From Stieleria mannarensis (GTDB lineage Bacteria; Planctomycetota; Planctomycetia; Pirellulales; Pirellulaceae): a stretch of DNA of 64,000 nt. Position 1 is the stretch's first letter; every line of letters starts with the position of its first letter. The notes below the pieces were generated by a model. That model was given only the letters and a program-made list of their open reading frames with translations, was not told where the DNA came from and did not search any database. The DNA lies in NCBI RefSeq assembly GCF_014154935.1, contig NZ_JACEHH010000003.1, positions 124,001-188,000 on the forward strand, in the 5' to 3' direction. The position numbers were made by a program, and so were the translations under genes. Below are positions 1 to 9,084 of this stretch, piece after piece.

Positions 1-1488
1 CTCGATCTCGAAAGGGTCGTGTTCCAGTTCGTGTTCCAGCAATTCTAGTTTTTTGCGGACCAAGTACCCCTGCATGCTCTGGTAGCGACGTACCTCGCCC
101 CGCCGCAGGAAGGTCCCGACCTCCAGCCGGCGACTCCATTCCTCCCAGACCGGGAGCCAGAACAGGGCGTGATCGACGTCGCCGCTGTTGGCCGCGGTGA
201 GACATTCGGCGCGCGCAAGAGCGATTTCGTCCAGGCATTCATCCGGCGACGGATAGTAGGCATAGCAGGCGACGACGCTGAGCGCCACCAGCCCGGCCAA
301 CATCGTCCCGCCGACCACCCCACGAGGCACGATGACGTCGAATCGCCGCCGCAATGCCGGTTCGCCCTCGATCGGTACCTTTGATGCCAGACTGGCTTCA
401 TCGATCCCCAACGCTCGAACCACGACGCCGATCAGTACGAGTCCGGCCAGCACCGCCATGGCGATCATGCCCGCAATGTCCGCCTGTTTGTTAACCGTGG
501 CAACCGACGTGGCCCACGGATCCGCGTGATAGGCCGAGAGCGGGTTGGCATAAATGTCGAAGGCATGAGTGTGGCCGGCCGGTTCAACCCCCGGCGGCAC
601 CAGCGGCTGATTGATTCCATAGGAAATCCCGATCACGATCAATAACAGTGTCGTCAACCATACGGCCGAGGATTTCCATCCGTAGTGTCGGGCGAACCAG
701 AACGGCGTCGCCAGATTCAACCCCGTCCCAAGGATCAGCAGCGTGAATGCCGCGCCGGGCGAATTCGCATGCTGAAACATCATGCCCAGCTGGCTCATCG
801 CCAGCATCGGCGTCGCGTAAATCGGGACCGCCACCGCCAACATCGTCAACGGCGCGAGCGGATCATCGCGTTCGACGCTGTGTTGCATCGATCCGTAGGG
901 TAGCACCGCCGCCAGCAGGGCCAGTCCGGACAGCGCCAGTAACGTCAGCGCGATCGGTTTTCCGCTGGCATCGCGTGCCATCGAAACGACCGAAGCGGCG
1001 ATGCGGCGCGTCCCGATCAGTTCCGGCTCTTTCGTCGGAACGTTTTCCTCAATCGTGTGCTTCTTTCGTCCCAACGTGTCCCATAGCAATCCCAGTGCGG
1101 TCACGATGAACAGTGAACCGACGGCGAACAGGATGATCACCAGCGGACGACTGAGCGTCAGCCCGTACAGCAACGACAGCGGGTTGAACAGTGGTGCCGA
1201 GAGCGCGAAGGCCGACATCGCACCCGGTTTCACGCCCGACTTTCGCATCTGGATCAGGATCGGAAGTACGCCGATCGAGCAGACCGGAAGCAGCATGCCG
1301 ATCAACCATGATTGGGGTAAGCTGCGGAGCGAGTCGCCGCCGAACAGTCGCCGCGTGCCGTCACGTCCGACGTAGTAACGCAGGATCGCAGCGATCAGCA
1401 GACCGACCAAAAGTGTCGGTGACGCGGCGATCAGCCCTTGGGCCAGTCGTGTCAAACCGCCCAGCAGCATTGTCGTCGGAGAGTTCAT
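1..1488 (-). CDS. UPF0718/DUF318-type permease, 3' end cut by the window edge
   Basis: Open frame from an ATG at 1488 running off the window with no stop (496 codons visible). The translation opens MNSPTTMLLGGLTRL and has many hydrophobic segments, including an N-terminal pair around LIAASPTLLVGLLIAAILRY and a loop with the C-S-I-G-V-L-P pattern seen in YraQ-like UPF0718 permeases. A motif GHTHAFD sits before a later membrane segment, and the visible C-terminal part is acidic and His-containing (ELEHDPFE). The start overlaps the stop of the upstream lipoprotein gene by 4 bp (ATGA), so the two are probably translationally coupled. Members of this family are linked to export of metals or metalloids, but the substrate is not known here. 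Family assignment is by pattern only; function is inference. Confidence 0.75.
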   Translation of the reverse strand, partial: MNSPTTMLLGGLTRLAQGLIAASPTLLVGLLIAAILRYYVGRDGTRRLFGGDSLRSLPQSWLIGMLLPVCSIGVLPILIQMRKSGVKPGAMSAFALSAPLFNPLSLLYGLTLSRPLVIILFAVGSLFIVTALGLLWDTLGRKKHTIEENVPTKEPELIGTRRIAASVVSMARDASGKPIALTLLALSGLALLAAVLPYGSMQHSVERDDPLAPLTMLAVAVPIYATPMLAMSQLGMMFQHANSPGAAFTLLILGTGLNLATPFWFARHYGWKSSAVWLTTLLLIVIGISYGINQPLVPPGVEPAGHTHAFDIYANPLSAYHADPWATSVATVNKQADIAGMIAMAVLAGLVLIGVVVRALGIDEASLASKVPIEGEPALRRRFDVIVPRGVVGGTMLAGLVALSVVACYAYYPSPDECLDEIALARAECLTAANSGDVDHALFWLPVWEEWSRRLEVGTFLRRGEVRRYQSMQGYLVRKKLELLEHELEHDPFEIE

Positions 1489-1931
1489 TGGAATGCTCCT
1501 TTGGACGAAGCCACTTGTCGGGCGGATTTCGCCAGTGCCTGATCGATCAGATCACACAACGCGGCTGCTTGTTTGCGGTTGGACGGGGATAATTCGTTGC
1601 CGCTCGCGCGGAGATTGGCGGTCAACGAGGCGGCGGCGTTGTCGATCGGAATCCAGGCCTGTTCTGACAAGTCGGTGTCAGCCGCGATTTCGGGGATCCA
1701 ATTGACGATGTCGACCAGCTGGTCGCGTTGCCGCTGAATCTCGCCGGCGTTCGAACCGGTGTCGTCCAGCCGATGACGAATCTTTGCGACGGCGTCGGCT
1801 AGACCAGCGGGCCAGTGCGGGGCGACTTCATGATCGTGTTCGAAGTGTGACGCCTTGGGAGCGTCTTCGCTGGTGCATCCGCCAAAGATCGCGGTCATTG
1901 CCAGCAACAGAACGAGCGTTCGACACATCAT
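1485..1931 (-). CDS. Small His-rich lipoprotein coupled to the permease
   Basis: 148 residues. The N-terminus MMCRTLVLLLAMTAIFGGC is a lipoprotein signal with a lipobox ending at Cys19, so the product should be a lipid-anchored periplasmic or outer-membrane protein. Just after the anchor lies a histidine-dense stretch (HFEHDHEVAPHWP) that could bind a metal; the rest is predicted helical (AVAKIRHRL, QRQRDQLVDIV). It overlaps the MoxR gene upstream and the permease gene downstream by 4 bp each, making it part of one operon. I do not recognise a named family. The adjacency to a permease that also carries His motifs suggests a joint metal-related role, which is inference. Confidence 0.7.
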   Translation of the reverse strand: MMCRTLVLLLAMTAIFGGCTSEDAPKASHFEHDHEVAPHWPAGLADAVAKIRHRLDDTGSNAGEIQRQRDQLVDIVNWIPEIAADTDLSEQAWIPIDNAAASLTANLRASGNELSPSNRKQAAALCDLIDQALAKSARQVASSKGAFQ

Positions 1932-2911
1932 TTGTACTCCGGTGCGGGAACCGTTTTCATGATCCGATCGATCACCGCGTCGACCGATTCACCCCGAGTC
2001 AACAAACGGACCGACAGAACGCTGTGCGCGACATCGGCCACATCGGTCGGGGTCACAAAGTCACGCCCCTTCAGCAGCGCCCAGGCTTGGCAAATCGCTT
2101 GCCAGTGCATCATGCCGCGTGGGCTAACGCCTAATTCCACCGCATCGTCGTTGCGGCTCGCTTCGGCCAGATCGATGATGTATTCGGCAACTCGATGATG
2201 GACACTGACCGCTTGCGTTTTCTGTTGAAGACTCTGCAGATCGTCAAGCGACAGCGGCGTTGCGGTCGGCGCCGCGTTGCCCCCTTGCCCGTTCGCCGAA
2301 TCATGCACCTCTCGTTGCAACAGGCGTCGCTGGGCATCGCGATCGGGATATCCCAGACGAAGCTTGATCGAAAAGCGATCCAGCTGGGCCTCCGGCAGCG
2401 GATACGCGCCGTGTGAATCGATCGGGTTTTGCGTCGCGATCACGAAGAAGGTGGGCGACAGCGGGTGTGGAGATCCATCGATGGTGACCTGCCGCTCCGC
2501 CATTCCTTCCAGCAGAGCGCTCTGCGTTCGCGGCGTGGTTCGGTTCAGCTCATCGGCCAATAGCACGTCGGCAAACATCGGCCCCGGATGAAATTCGAAC
2601 TCGCGCGTCTTCTGATTGAACATGCTGAAACCGGTGATGTCCGCTGGCATCAGGTCCGGCGTGCATTGCACGCGGGCCAAACGTCCGTGGATGGCTTCGG
2701 CGATCGCTTTGGCGAGCGTGGTTTTCCCGGTCCCCGGTAGATCGTCCAATAGCAGGTGTCCCCGGGAAAGCAGGCAGGCGATGACCAGGTCAATTTGGTC
2801 CTCTTTGCCAAACAGCACGCCGCGGAGATAGTTACGGATCGACGAAACGCCGGTGGGAACGGGGGGGCCGTTGGATTTGGTGGAAACCATTGGATCGGCG
2901 GTCAGGTTCAT
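1928..2911 (-). CDS. MoxR-family AAA+ ATPase
   Basis: 327 residues with Walker A at about 57-64 (LPGTGKTT), Walker B near LLADELNRTTP, and the MoxR signature segments LLEGMAERQVTIDG and FFVIATQNPID. MoxR ATPases act as cytoplasmic chaperones that help activate or assemble partner complexes, typically encoded next to DUF58 and transglutaminase-like proteins, exactly as here. The start overlaps the transglutaminase-like gene by 4 bp and the stop overlaps the lipoprotein gene by 4 bp. Length fits the family. The client in this operon is unknown; the extra lipoprotein and permease genes downstream make an envelope process likely. Confidence 0.93.
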   Translation of the reverse strand: MNLTADPMVSTKSNGPPVPTGVSSIRNYLRGVLFGKEDQIDLVIACLLSRGHLLLDDLPGTGKTTLAKAIAEAIHGRLARVQCTPDLMPADITGFSMFNQKTREFEFHPGPMFADVLLADELNRTTPRTQSALLEGMAERQVTIDGSPHPLSPTFFVIATQNPIDSHGAYPLPEAQLDRFSIKLRLGYPDRDAQRRLLQREVHDSANGQGGNAAPTATPLSLDDLQSLQQKTQAVSVHHRVAEYIIDLAEASRNDDAVELGVSPRGMMHWQAICQAWALLKGRDFVTPTDVADVAHSVLSVRLLTRGESVDAVIDRIMKTVPAPEYK

Positions 2912-5178
2912 GACGTCGCCTCCTTCGAGAGAGTGGTGATGGTTCGGATGGGCAGCAGATCGACCAGCCGGGTTTCGGCGTTCATGGTCGTCTCGTCAAT
3001 CTGCCCAAAGAAGAAGGCGTCGGCGGAATCGGCGAACTGGCGGGCCGCTTCGGCGATCATCGCGTCGGCACGCGTGAGTTGTTCCAGCCAGACGCGCTGG
3101 GACTTGCCGATCGGGCGGCGTTTTCCGGCCAGTCGAGCTCGCCATTCGATGATCTGAATCCCCAAGCGGATGCGCCGACGGGGCCGAAGCGATCGGCCGC
3201 ATTTCCAAACGGCCGAGATCATCCAGTCCATCCAAATCAGTCGCGTGAGATAGCCGATGGCGAAAACAAATGTCCCCGCGAGCAAAACCGGCCAGGACGC
3301 CGCTGCATACCTGCGTGCAAGCAATCCCCAGGAAGGAGCATAAACGGGTGCCCGATAGCCAGGCGTCGGCTCGATCTCGATCCAACGCCCGTCGTCGAGT
3401 TGGACTTCGGCCCACACGTGCACGTCGCGGGGCAATACCGACGCATGGCCTGCGGCGAAATTGAAAGCATCGGGACGAACGTAGAAGCCCGTGACCAGAC
3501 GCGATGCCAGGCCCAGTCGCCGCGCCAGCAACGCCGCGGTCGTTGCAAACAGATGATCTCCGCCGCGACGCGATCGCAAAAATCGTTCGATCGACGTCGC
3601 CGTCTGTTCGCCCGAGCGTTCGAGTGTGAATTCGTTACGAAGTGTCGCAACGCAGGCGTTCAATTGATCGGCCGGGTGAGTTTGATGGGCGGTCGCCGAC
3701 CGGATCAAGGCATCCAAATCGGAGACGGCCGACGGTGCGATCGTTTCGTCGAGTTTCTGCCCCTGTGTGCTCGTCGAGTTGGCGACCAGATGGCTTCGGA
3801 TTTCGTCCTCCATCATTTTGACGCTCGCCACATGTACCACCGTCAGTGGCGGAACTTTCTGGCGGCCGGGCATCTGGAAACAGCCGTCTCGGGAGATTCC
3901 AAAAAAGTCTTGTCGATCGATGTCTTTGATGTGAACACCGGCAGTCATCATCGGCACTGGAATCCGTTGGGAATCCAGCTTTAGAACCTTAAGCAATCCC
4001 ACAGAGGTCGCGTTCGGGTGGAGCATCTGGAAGGTGCGCATCGCCGGATCAAAAAACCATGATGACTGTTGGATGTCGACACGCGTGAGCGAATCGCGTT
4101 TCAGATCGGCCGACTGGCTCCAGTCGTGGCCGTCGAAGGTGTCGTAGCGATGCATCGCCAAGCGAATTCCTGTCGGGCCATCCCATTGGACAACGCTGTC
4201 TTCAACCCGATCATTCAAATGACGGTGCTTTGTCGGCGGCGTCCGCTCGGTCGAAAACGTGCCACTGCCCTGCTCACTTTTTGCGGCCTGCTCGTGTGTC
4301 GGGATCAGGTTCTCGTTGCCCATGGCCTGACGACGTTCCCATTTGTTTCGCATCTTTTTGGGTTCGCCGATCATGTCATTGAACATGTCGAACAACGTCG
4401 ACTCGGTCGATTCCAGGAACAGTTCCGAATCCACCGCGCCGAAAGATTCGGCGTGGTCTTTGGCCGCGATCGCTGCATCGCCGGTCCCGACGCCATCGCG
4501 CGCCGCAGGATCGGACCATGCGTTTCCGCCACTGGCAGGCGAGAAGCCCCAGGCCAGTCGATTCGAGCTCCAAACGCGATCCTTGATGGAAAACACCGTG
4601 CCACCGAGCACCATTACCGTCATGATCAGGACGCTCGGTTGCAACGTCCAATGACGCTCGACGGCGGCCGGCAACGCCAAATCCAGGCGTTCCCAACGGT
4701 TGGCGATCAGGTGCCAAACACAAACCAGGATCCAGACCAACGGGAATGCGATGGCGTTTCGGTCATCGGAGATCGACGCGCTGAACAAGACCAGAAAACC
4801 GCTCACGATCAGCGACAGCGAACGAACTCGATCGGTCGTCGCGGCGGTTGCGATCGCGAGCGAGAGGGCACCGAAAACCGCCAGCGCCGACATTTCAAAA
4901 GCGATCGGAGACCCGAATGTGCGTGCGGCGGCCGCATAGGCGATCGGTGTGAACACCAGAGACGCGGCCGACGGATAGGCGACGCGACTCAGTTTGCTCC
5001 ACCGCCCCCTGGCCCTTTCGGTGACAATTGTCACTGCCAAAAGGCCGATCAGTGTAACCATCTCCGCGATAAACCATCGCCGAGATTCCACATGGAAACG
5101 CAGCGGCGCAAGGGAGGCGAATGCCAGCAACGCCAGCAGTAGCGTTTCGATCCGTCTACGCGACCAGCGTTGCATCAC
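2908..5178 (-). CDS. TgpA-like membrane protein with degenerate transglutaminase domain
   Basis: 756 residues from a GTG at 5178 (an ATG lies one codon later at 5175). The N-terminal ~215 residues hold several membrane segments (LLLALLAFASLAPL, VSGFLVLFSASI, SVLIMTVMVLGGTVF), followed by a long soluble region, a transglutaminase-like domain around 480-620, one more membrane segment (WPVLLAGTFVFAIGYL) and a basic cytoplasmic tail. This is the TgpA/DUF3488 layout. The domain keeps the His segment (DVHVWAEV) but reads GGDHLFA where active members have GDCEHFA, and EPT where DPT is usual, so the catalytic Cys and Asp both appear replaced. It overlaps DUF58 upstream by 23 bp and MoxR downstream by 4 bp. 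Confidence 0.85.
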   Translation of the reverse strand: MMQRWSRRRIETLLLALLAFASLAPLRFHVESRRWFIAEMVTLIGLLAVTIVTERARGRWSKLSRVAYPSAASLVFTPIAYAAAARTFGSPIAFEMSALAVFGALSLAIATAATTDRVRSLSLIVSGFLVLFSASISDDRNAIAFPLVWILVCVWHLIANRWERLDLALPAAVERHWTLQPSVLIMTVMVLGGTVFSIKDRVWSSNRLAWGFSPASGGNAWSDPAARDGVGTGDAAIAAKDHAESFGAVDSELFLESTESTLFDMFNDMIGEPKKMRNKWERRQAMGNENLIPTHEQAAKSEQGSGTFSTERTPPTKHRHLNDRVEDSVVQWDGPTGIRLAMHRYDTFDGHDWSQSADLKRDSLTRVDIQQSSWFFDPAMRTFQMLHPNATSVGLLKVLKLDSQRIPVPMMTAGVHIKDIDRQDFFGISRDGCFQMPGRQKVPPLTVVHVASVKMMEDEIRSHLVANSTSTQGQKLDETIAPSAVSDLDALIRSATAHQTHPADQLNACVATLRNEFTLERSGEQTATSIERFLRSRRGGDHLFATTAALLARRLGLASRLVTGFYVRPDAFNFAAGHASVLPRDVHVWAEVQLDDGRWIEIEPTPGYRAPVYAPSWGLLARRYAAASWPVLLAGTFVFAIGYLTRLIWMDWMISAVWKCGRSLRPRRRIRLGIQIIEWRARLAGKRRPIGKSQRVWLEQLTRADAMIAEAARQFADSADAFFFGQIDETTMNAETRLVDLLPIRTITTLSKEATS

Positions 5179-6376
5179 GCACCTCCGTCCAAAACGAGAG
5201 ACACTGTGTGGCCAAATCCCGATCGCGACAAATCAAGCGATGGGTATGACCGTCCGACAACCGTCGATTTTGTGACGGGTCGCAAATACAAACCGTGACG
5301 TCACCGTGGTTGTCGGACGAAATCATGATCGAGGCATGACCGCGGGCCGGGATCGCGGTCGGTGAATCGACGCAGCCATCGGCCGGGACGTCGGCAAGTG
5401 CGTCCATCATCTGGACGAACCCTTCCCAGCCGCGTCGGACGTGGATCCGCCGGTCGCCGACGTGCAGCTGCAATGGGACCGCCGCCTGATGGAGGTTGGC
5501 CATCACGCTGGCGGCAACGCGGATGCGGTCGGACAGTTCCGCTGGATTTTGCGATTCTTGATTCACGTCCACGATCAGGTGAACGCCAGGGCATTGCGGC
5601 CCGCTCCGTTCGGTCACAACCAACTCGCCCGACCGAGCCGTCGCGATCCAATTGACTTGACGCAAACAATCTCCCTGGCGGTACTCTCGTACGCCAATAA
5701 AGTCCCCCGTACGCCCCACGCGGTTCCCTTGCCCGGTTTCTGCGACTCGGCGTCCGGTCATCGCGGTCTGGCCGGTGATCGGAAAGATCTTGGGCCATAC
5801 GGTGATCGGGGAGAGATCATTGAGTTTGCGTTTTGCCGTCCAGATTCCGAAGGGGAACGAACAGGTCAGCACGGCATCGCCATCGGGATAGCGGCCCCGC
5901 AATTGCGGTCGAATCGAGAATCGGTAGGTCGATGTCGCCAGGGCACGAACGAAAGCCAACGCAACCGTCGGGACATCGGTGTGGTCGTCTGATTGATTGG
6001 ATCGATCCAAAAAGCCTTCGATCGCGAGCCCCCAGACGGGGAGCGGTAGACGGTTGCGAACCGCCAATCGCAGCTCGCACGATTCATCTTCATGAACCTG
6101 CTCCTGAGCGGCCGTCAGTGAACACGCGACGACACGAACGGCGATCGCCGGCCACAGCATTCCGATGGCGATCACGGAAACAAGCGTGACCGCCATGGTC
6201 CATCCGATCGGCGCGAAATACATGCCGACAATTACGCTGGCCGCGGTGGCCAGGACGAACCATCCGACCGGCTCTTTCAACCAATAAACAAAACGATTAG
6301 CCCAGGGACAAAAGTCGGTCGTCAACAGACGGACGGCCCAACGCTTGTCCTCGGGCGCGCCATGGACGATTGCCAT
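5156..6376 (-). CDS. DUF58 domain protein
   Basis: 406 residues, ATG at 6376. Two hydrophobic segments near the N-terminus (GWFVLATAASVIVGMYF, IGWTMAVTLVSVIAIGMLW) are followed by a soluble part with the DUF58 signature VREYRQGDCLRQVNW, then a vWA-like region (VHLIVDVNQESQN). DUF58 proteins are encoded with MoxR ATPases and transglutaminase-like proteins and are thought to be MoxR partners at the membrane. This is the first clear gene of the operon that runs down to the permease; the long 23-bp overlap with the next gene argues for coupled expression. Confidence 0.9.
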   Translation of the reverse strand: MAIVHGAPEDKRWAVRLLTTDFCPWANRFVYWLKEPVGWFVLATAASVIVGMYFAPIGWTMAVTLVSVIAIGMLWPAIAVRVVACSLTAAQEQVHEDESCELRLAVRNRLPLPVWGLAIEGFLDRSNQSDDHTDVPTVALAFVRALATSTYRFSIRPQLRGRYPDGDAVLTCSFPFGIWTAKRKLNDLSPITVWPKIFPITGQTAMTGRRVAETGQGNRVGRTGDFIGVREYRQGDCLRQVNWIATARSGELVVTERSGPQCPGVHLIVDVNQESQNPAELSDRIRVAASVMANLHQAAVPLQLHVGDRRIHVRRGWEGFVQMMDALADVPADGCVDSPTAIPARGHASIMISSDNHGDVTVCICDPSQNRRLSDGHTHRLICRDRDLATQCLSFWTEVRDATLVA

Positions 6377-6431
6377 GAGGGCGCACCTCGGGTACGAAAC
6401 AATGAAGGGGGAGATAGAAGCGGCGAGTCAT

Positions 6432-6986
6432 CTAGACTCGCGGCGGTCCCCTTACCGAGACGCTGTGAAAAAGAGGTTCACCCGCGCGGATCGTTCTCCG
6501 AACGTGGATCGATGTCTCTGCCGGGATTTCGGGCGCAATCGCCGTCGACTGGACGATGAAGGCCGCGTGCCGTGACGCAAAGAAACTTTGACAGACGCTG
6601 CAACGATCCGAATCATGGCCGTCCGGGCAATCGTGATCCCCGTCCTCCGATCGTGTCTCCGACGACGGCTCTGTCGTGCACGAAGAACTTGATCGGTGTT
6701 CGTGCGATGCCGTCAGGGCGTGTGAATGGTGGCAGCACGTGTGCCGCGGTCGTTCAGGCTGGGGGGCATCGATTTCTAGCCGCCGACAACACTCGTGATT
6801 TGCCCCGACGCAACCGACGTGCATCCAGCCGGCAAGGTTGCCGATCAGCAACGATGCGATGCACAGGTAAACGCAGCTATGACGGAGCAGAAACAAAGTC
6901 CGGTTCAACCACAAAATTGAAGAAGAAAACCCGCCGATGAGCCGAGTCGCAGTCGCAGTCGGTGGTACCGTCTGCGATCCGACCAA
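6432..6986 (-). CDS. Cys/His-rich small exported protein
   Basis: Up to 184 residues; the most upstream start is a TTG, so the true start is uncertain. A hydrophobic stretch (HSCVYLCIASLLIGNLAG) resembles a signal anchor. It is followed by a segment very rich in Cys and His (CVGANHECC, HTCCHHSHALTASHEH, DGDHDCPDGHDSDRCSVCQSFF), suggesting metal binding outside the cytoplasm. It lies 55 bp upstream of the DUF58 gene on the same strand and may lead that operon. The HDxDxCSVCQ pattern recalls small DUF2946-like proteins found near metal transporters, but I cannot confirm the family. Confidence 0.55.
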   Translation of the reverse strand: MVGSQTVPPTATATRLIGGFSSSILWLNRTLFLLRHSCVYLCIASLLIGNLAGWMHVGCVGANHECCRRLEIDAPQPERPRHTCCHHSHALTASHEHRSSSSCTTEPSSETRSEDGDHDCPDGHDSDRCSVCQSFFASRHAAFIVQSTAIAPEIPAETSIHVRRTIRAGEPLFHSVSVRGPPRV

Positions 6987-7525
6987 GGCACAAGTAAAAG
7001 TTTCATCGCACCGGTACGGGCGGTCAATGCGATGGGTTCAGGAACACGCGCGCGTACGCGAAATCTTCATTACAAAAAAATGCCTCCCGTCGACGCACTT
7101 GCATGGAAAACCCGCGTTCTCCCTTCGCCCGCGTCGCGTTCGAATACCGGCGCGCGTCGCGACCATTCAGCATCGTACACGCTTTCATCCAGCGATGCAC
7201 TATCCATTTGCACCCGCAAGCCGTGTGCAGCCGCAATTTCCGTCGCAACGCGAGCGACATCGATCGGATCTCGCCCCCCTGAGGAGAGGGTGGGGCGGGT
7301 TCGTGGAGGTCATTTTCCTACCTCCAAAATTTTCCTACCCCTCACCCCCGGCTACAGCGCCCGGTGGCGTCGGCGGGAAACAACAGAGAGATGGCAGAAA
7401 GATGCGGGGCAGAATGATGTTGCGCGCGGGCTTGCGCCAGACGGCTGAATCAGCAATGCGATTCGCCTTCCGAGCCATGGAGCGAGGAGCGGGCGTGGCA
7501 TCGTTAATGCCGATGGCGTTTTCCG
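6987..7525. other. Gene-free stretch with repeat fragments
   Basis: No convincing gene. It contains a short direct repeat (ATTTTCCTACC at about 7312 and again at about 7331) and one copy of the GGGGCAGAATGATG repeat near 7407-7420, preceded by a degenerate unit at 7392. A 78-codon minus-strand frame at 7024-7260 shows no recognisable domain and is probably chance. Confidence 0.5.
7392..7420 (+). repeat. GGGGCARAAYGAT-type dispersed repeat, two units
   Basis: Two tandem units, GGCAGAAAGATGC and GGGGCAGAATGATG. The same 13-14-bp unit recurs at 13041-13070, 18151-18417 and 23805-24020, always between genes. Confidence 0.6.
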
Positions 7526-7999
7526 CTACCGCTTGAAGGTCCGCTGCATCAGGAAATTGGTCATTTCAACACCCCTACACCGGACGGTTTGCTCGCGGAC
7601 GACCTCGAATCCCATGGACTGAAAGAACGGCCTGGCGGTGATACTCGCCTCGGTCGTGATTCGATGAAATTCGTGGTCGCTTGCGTCTTGGAATAGGCGT
7701 TCGACCAGCCGCCCTGCGATGCCCCTGCGTTGGTGGTCTGCGGAAACGAACAGTCGGTCAAGATGCCCTTGGCGGGTCATGTCCGTGAATCCGACGATCC
7801 GTGTTGCCTCAACCGCGACATACGCGAAACGATCGTCGAATCGGTCCGCCCATCTGTCAGAATCGATCTCCACGGGAGCCCATGCGTCAACTTGTTCCGC
7901 CGAATAATCGCGAACATTGATCCGGTGAACCGTCTCATGAAACAACTGCAGGCAGGCATCGGTATCGGTCGGTGCCAGTTCTCGTAAACTGATCGTCAT
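7526..7999 (-). CDS. GNAT-family N-acetyltransferase
   Basis: 157 residues. The acetyl-CoA binding motif A is visible as [20 protein letters not shown] (Q/RxxGxA class), followed by the usual C-terminal segment [15 protein letters not shown]. Such enzymes transfer acetyl from acetyl-CoA to an amine; the substrate cannot be read from sequence. Length is normal for a single-domain GNAT. It is divergent from csaA, with only 43 bp between the two starts, so any promoters must overlap. Confidence 0.9.
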   Translation of the reverse strand: MTISLRELAPTDTDACLQLFHETVHRINVRDYSAEQVDAWAPVEIDSDRWADRFDDRFAYVAVEATRIVGFTDMTRQGHLDRLFVSADHQRRGIAGRLVERLFQDASDHEFHRITTEASITARPFFQSMGFEVVREQTVRCRGVEMTNFLMQRTFKR

Positions 8000-8042
8000 T
8001 GTGACTGCAGCAAGATTGCTCCCTGATCATCGGGTTTCGCCA

Positions 8043-8381
8043 ATGGGTGTCATCACCTGGCAAGAATTTGAAAACGTGGACCTGCGTGCCGGCACCATCA
8101 CCTCGGTGAACGATTTTCCGCAGGCGCGAAAGCCGGCCTACAAGATTCGAGCCGATTTCGGACCGGATCTGGGAACGAAGCAAACCAGTGCCCAGGTCAC
8201 GGTGAATTACGACAAAGAAGATCTGCTTGGGCGTCAGATCATCGCTGTGGTGAACTTTCCTGCCAAGCAGATCGGTCCCTTCATGTCTGAGTTTCTGTTG
8301 GTGGGATTCTACCGCGAAGACGGATCGGTCGTGTTGGCGATTCCGGAGCGTGGCGTTCCCAACGGCGCAAAACTGGCCTGA
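8043..8381 (+). CDS. csaA: CsaA-type tRNA-binding-domain protein
   Basis: 112 residues from ATG 8043 ([15 protein letters not shown]); an upstream in-frame start at 8001 would add 14 residues not expected in the family. The protein is a single tRNA-binding (OB-fold) domain: VDLRAGTI near the start, then [35 protein letters not shown] and the C-terminal [16 protein letters not shown] typical of CsaA/YgjH. CsaA is described as a homodimeric chaperone-like protein linked to protein export in Bacillus. Length and motifs match closely. Confidence 0.9.
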   Translation: MGVITWQEFENVDLRAGTITSVNDFPQARKPAYKIRADFGPDLGTKQTSAQVTVNYDKEDLLGRQIIAVVNFPAKQIGPFMSEFLLVGFYREDGSVVLAIPERGVPNGAKLA

Positions 8382-8390
8382 GACTGTTAA

Positions 8391-8470
8391 AACGTAGCGA
8401 CCTTCGCCAGAAGGTGGATCCACGGGCATTCCCACACCCTCGCGAGCGCAGCTGCGCCAAAATGGCGCTG
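8391..8470 (+). repeat. ACGTAGCTACCTTCGCCAGAAGG dispersed repeat, copy 1
   Basis: About 80 bp closely matching 9520-9598 in the same orientation: both begin AACGTAGC-ACCTTCGCC, continue AGAAGGTGGATCC and end with GCGAGCG-AGCT-CG and GGCGCTG/GGGGCTG. The core CCTTC-GCCA-GAAGG can form a small hairpin. Shorter inverted copies lie at 47228-47253 and 51607-51633. Confidence 0.7.
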
Positions 8471-8528
8471 TCCAGCGATTCGTGTGTCCCCGGATGTCAG
8501 CCGAGGGCAATGGCCTTACACTACCGCC

Positions 8529-9023
8529 ATGAACGAACTTCGCACGTTGCAATTCGACGACCTGGACGCCGCAGTCCGCGAGGCGCGTGCGCTGCATGAG
8601 GCAGGATACACGCGGCAGGGATCCTGGTCGCTGGGGCAGATTTGCCGGCATCTGGTGCTGGTGCAGCAGCCCAGCTTGGATGGTTACCCGGCTTGGATGT
8701 CGTTGTTCTCTTTCCTGCGGCCGATCATGCGACGCTGGTTGCTGCCCAAGGTGTTGCGTCCGGATTCGCCGCGTGGCATCCGGACGGCGTCGATTTTTGA
8801 GCCGCCCGACGAGTTGAACGACGCGGCGGAGGTGGACGCATTTGCCGACAGCGTCGAGAAACTGAAGGCTCATTCGGGCGGGTTTTACCCGCATCCCGCA
8901 TTTGGACGGCTGCCGCGAGAGCAGATCTTGGCAATTCACGCGGCTCATGCCGCCCATCATCTACGGTTTCTGCAATCCAGTCCGCCGCGAGCGGCTGTCG
9001 CCGGATCAAACCGAAAATGCTGA
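8529..9023 (+). CDS. DUF1569 (DinB-like) protein
   Basis: 164 residues from ATG 8529. The conserved segments of DUF1569 are present: GSWSLGQICRHLVLVQQPSLDG near the N-terminus, HPAFGRLPREQ, and the C-terminal AIHAAHAAHHLRFL with the His pattern of the DinB/YfiT four-helix fold. Members are putative metal-dependent enzymes, some perhaps thiol-S-transferases; no substrate is known. It sits between two direct copies of a dispersed repeat together with an RND remnant. An alternative start at 8484 lies inside unrelated upstream sequence. Confidence 0.82.
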   Translation: MNELRTLQFDDLDAAVREARALHEAGYTRQGSWSLGQICRHLVLVQQPSLDGYPAWMSLFSFLRPIMRRWLLPKVLRPDSPRGIRTASIFEPPDELNDAAEVDAFADSVEKLKAHSGGFYPHPAFGRLPREQILAIHAAHAAHHLRFLQSSPPRAAVAGSNRKC

Positions 9024-9084
9024 ACCGGCGATCGCAGGACTCGACTCGTTCGGGGCGAAGGAATCATGGACGAAAGCAGACAGC

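Noticed and set aside
4069..5142. 357-codon plus-strand frame inside the transglutaminase-like gene
   Set aside because: Antisense shadow rich in Arg/Gln without family features.
7024..7260. 78-codon minus-strand frame as a small gene
   Set aside because: No ribosome-binding site or recognisable motif and it lies in repeat-rich intergenic sequence.
7935..8960. 341-codon minus-strand frame across csaA and the DUF1569 gene
   Set aside because: Spans two well-supported genes on the other strand and has no domain.
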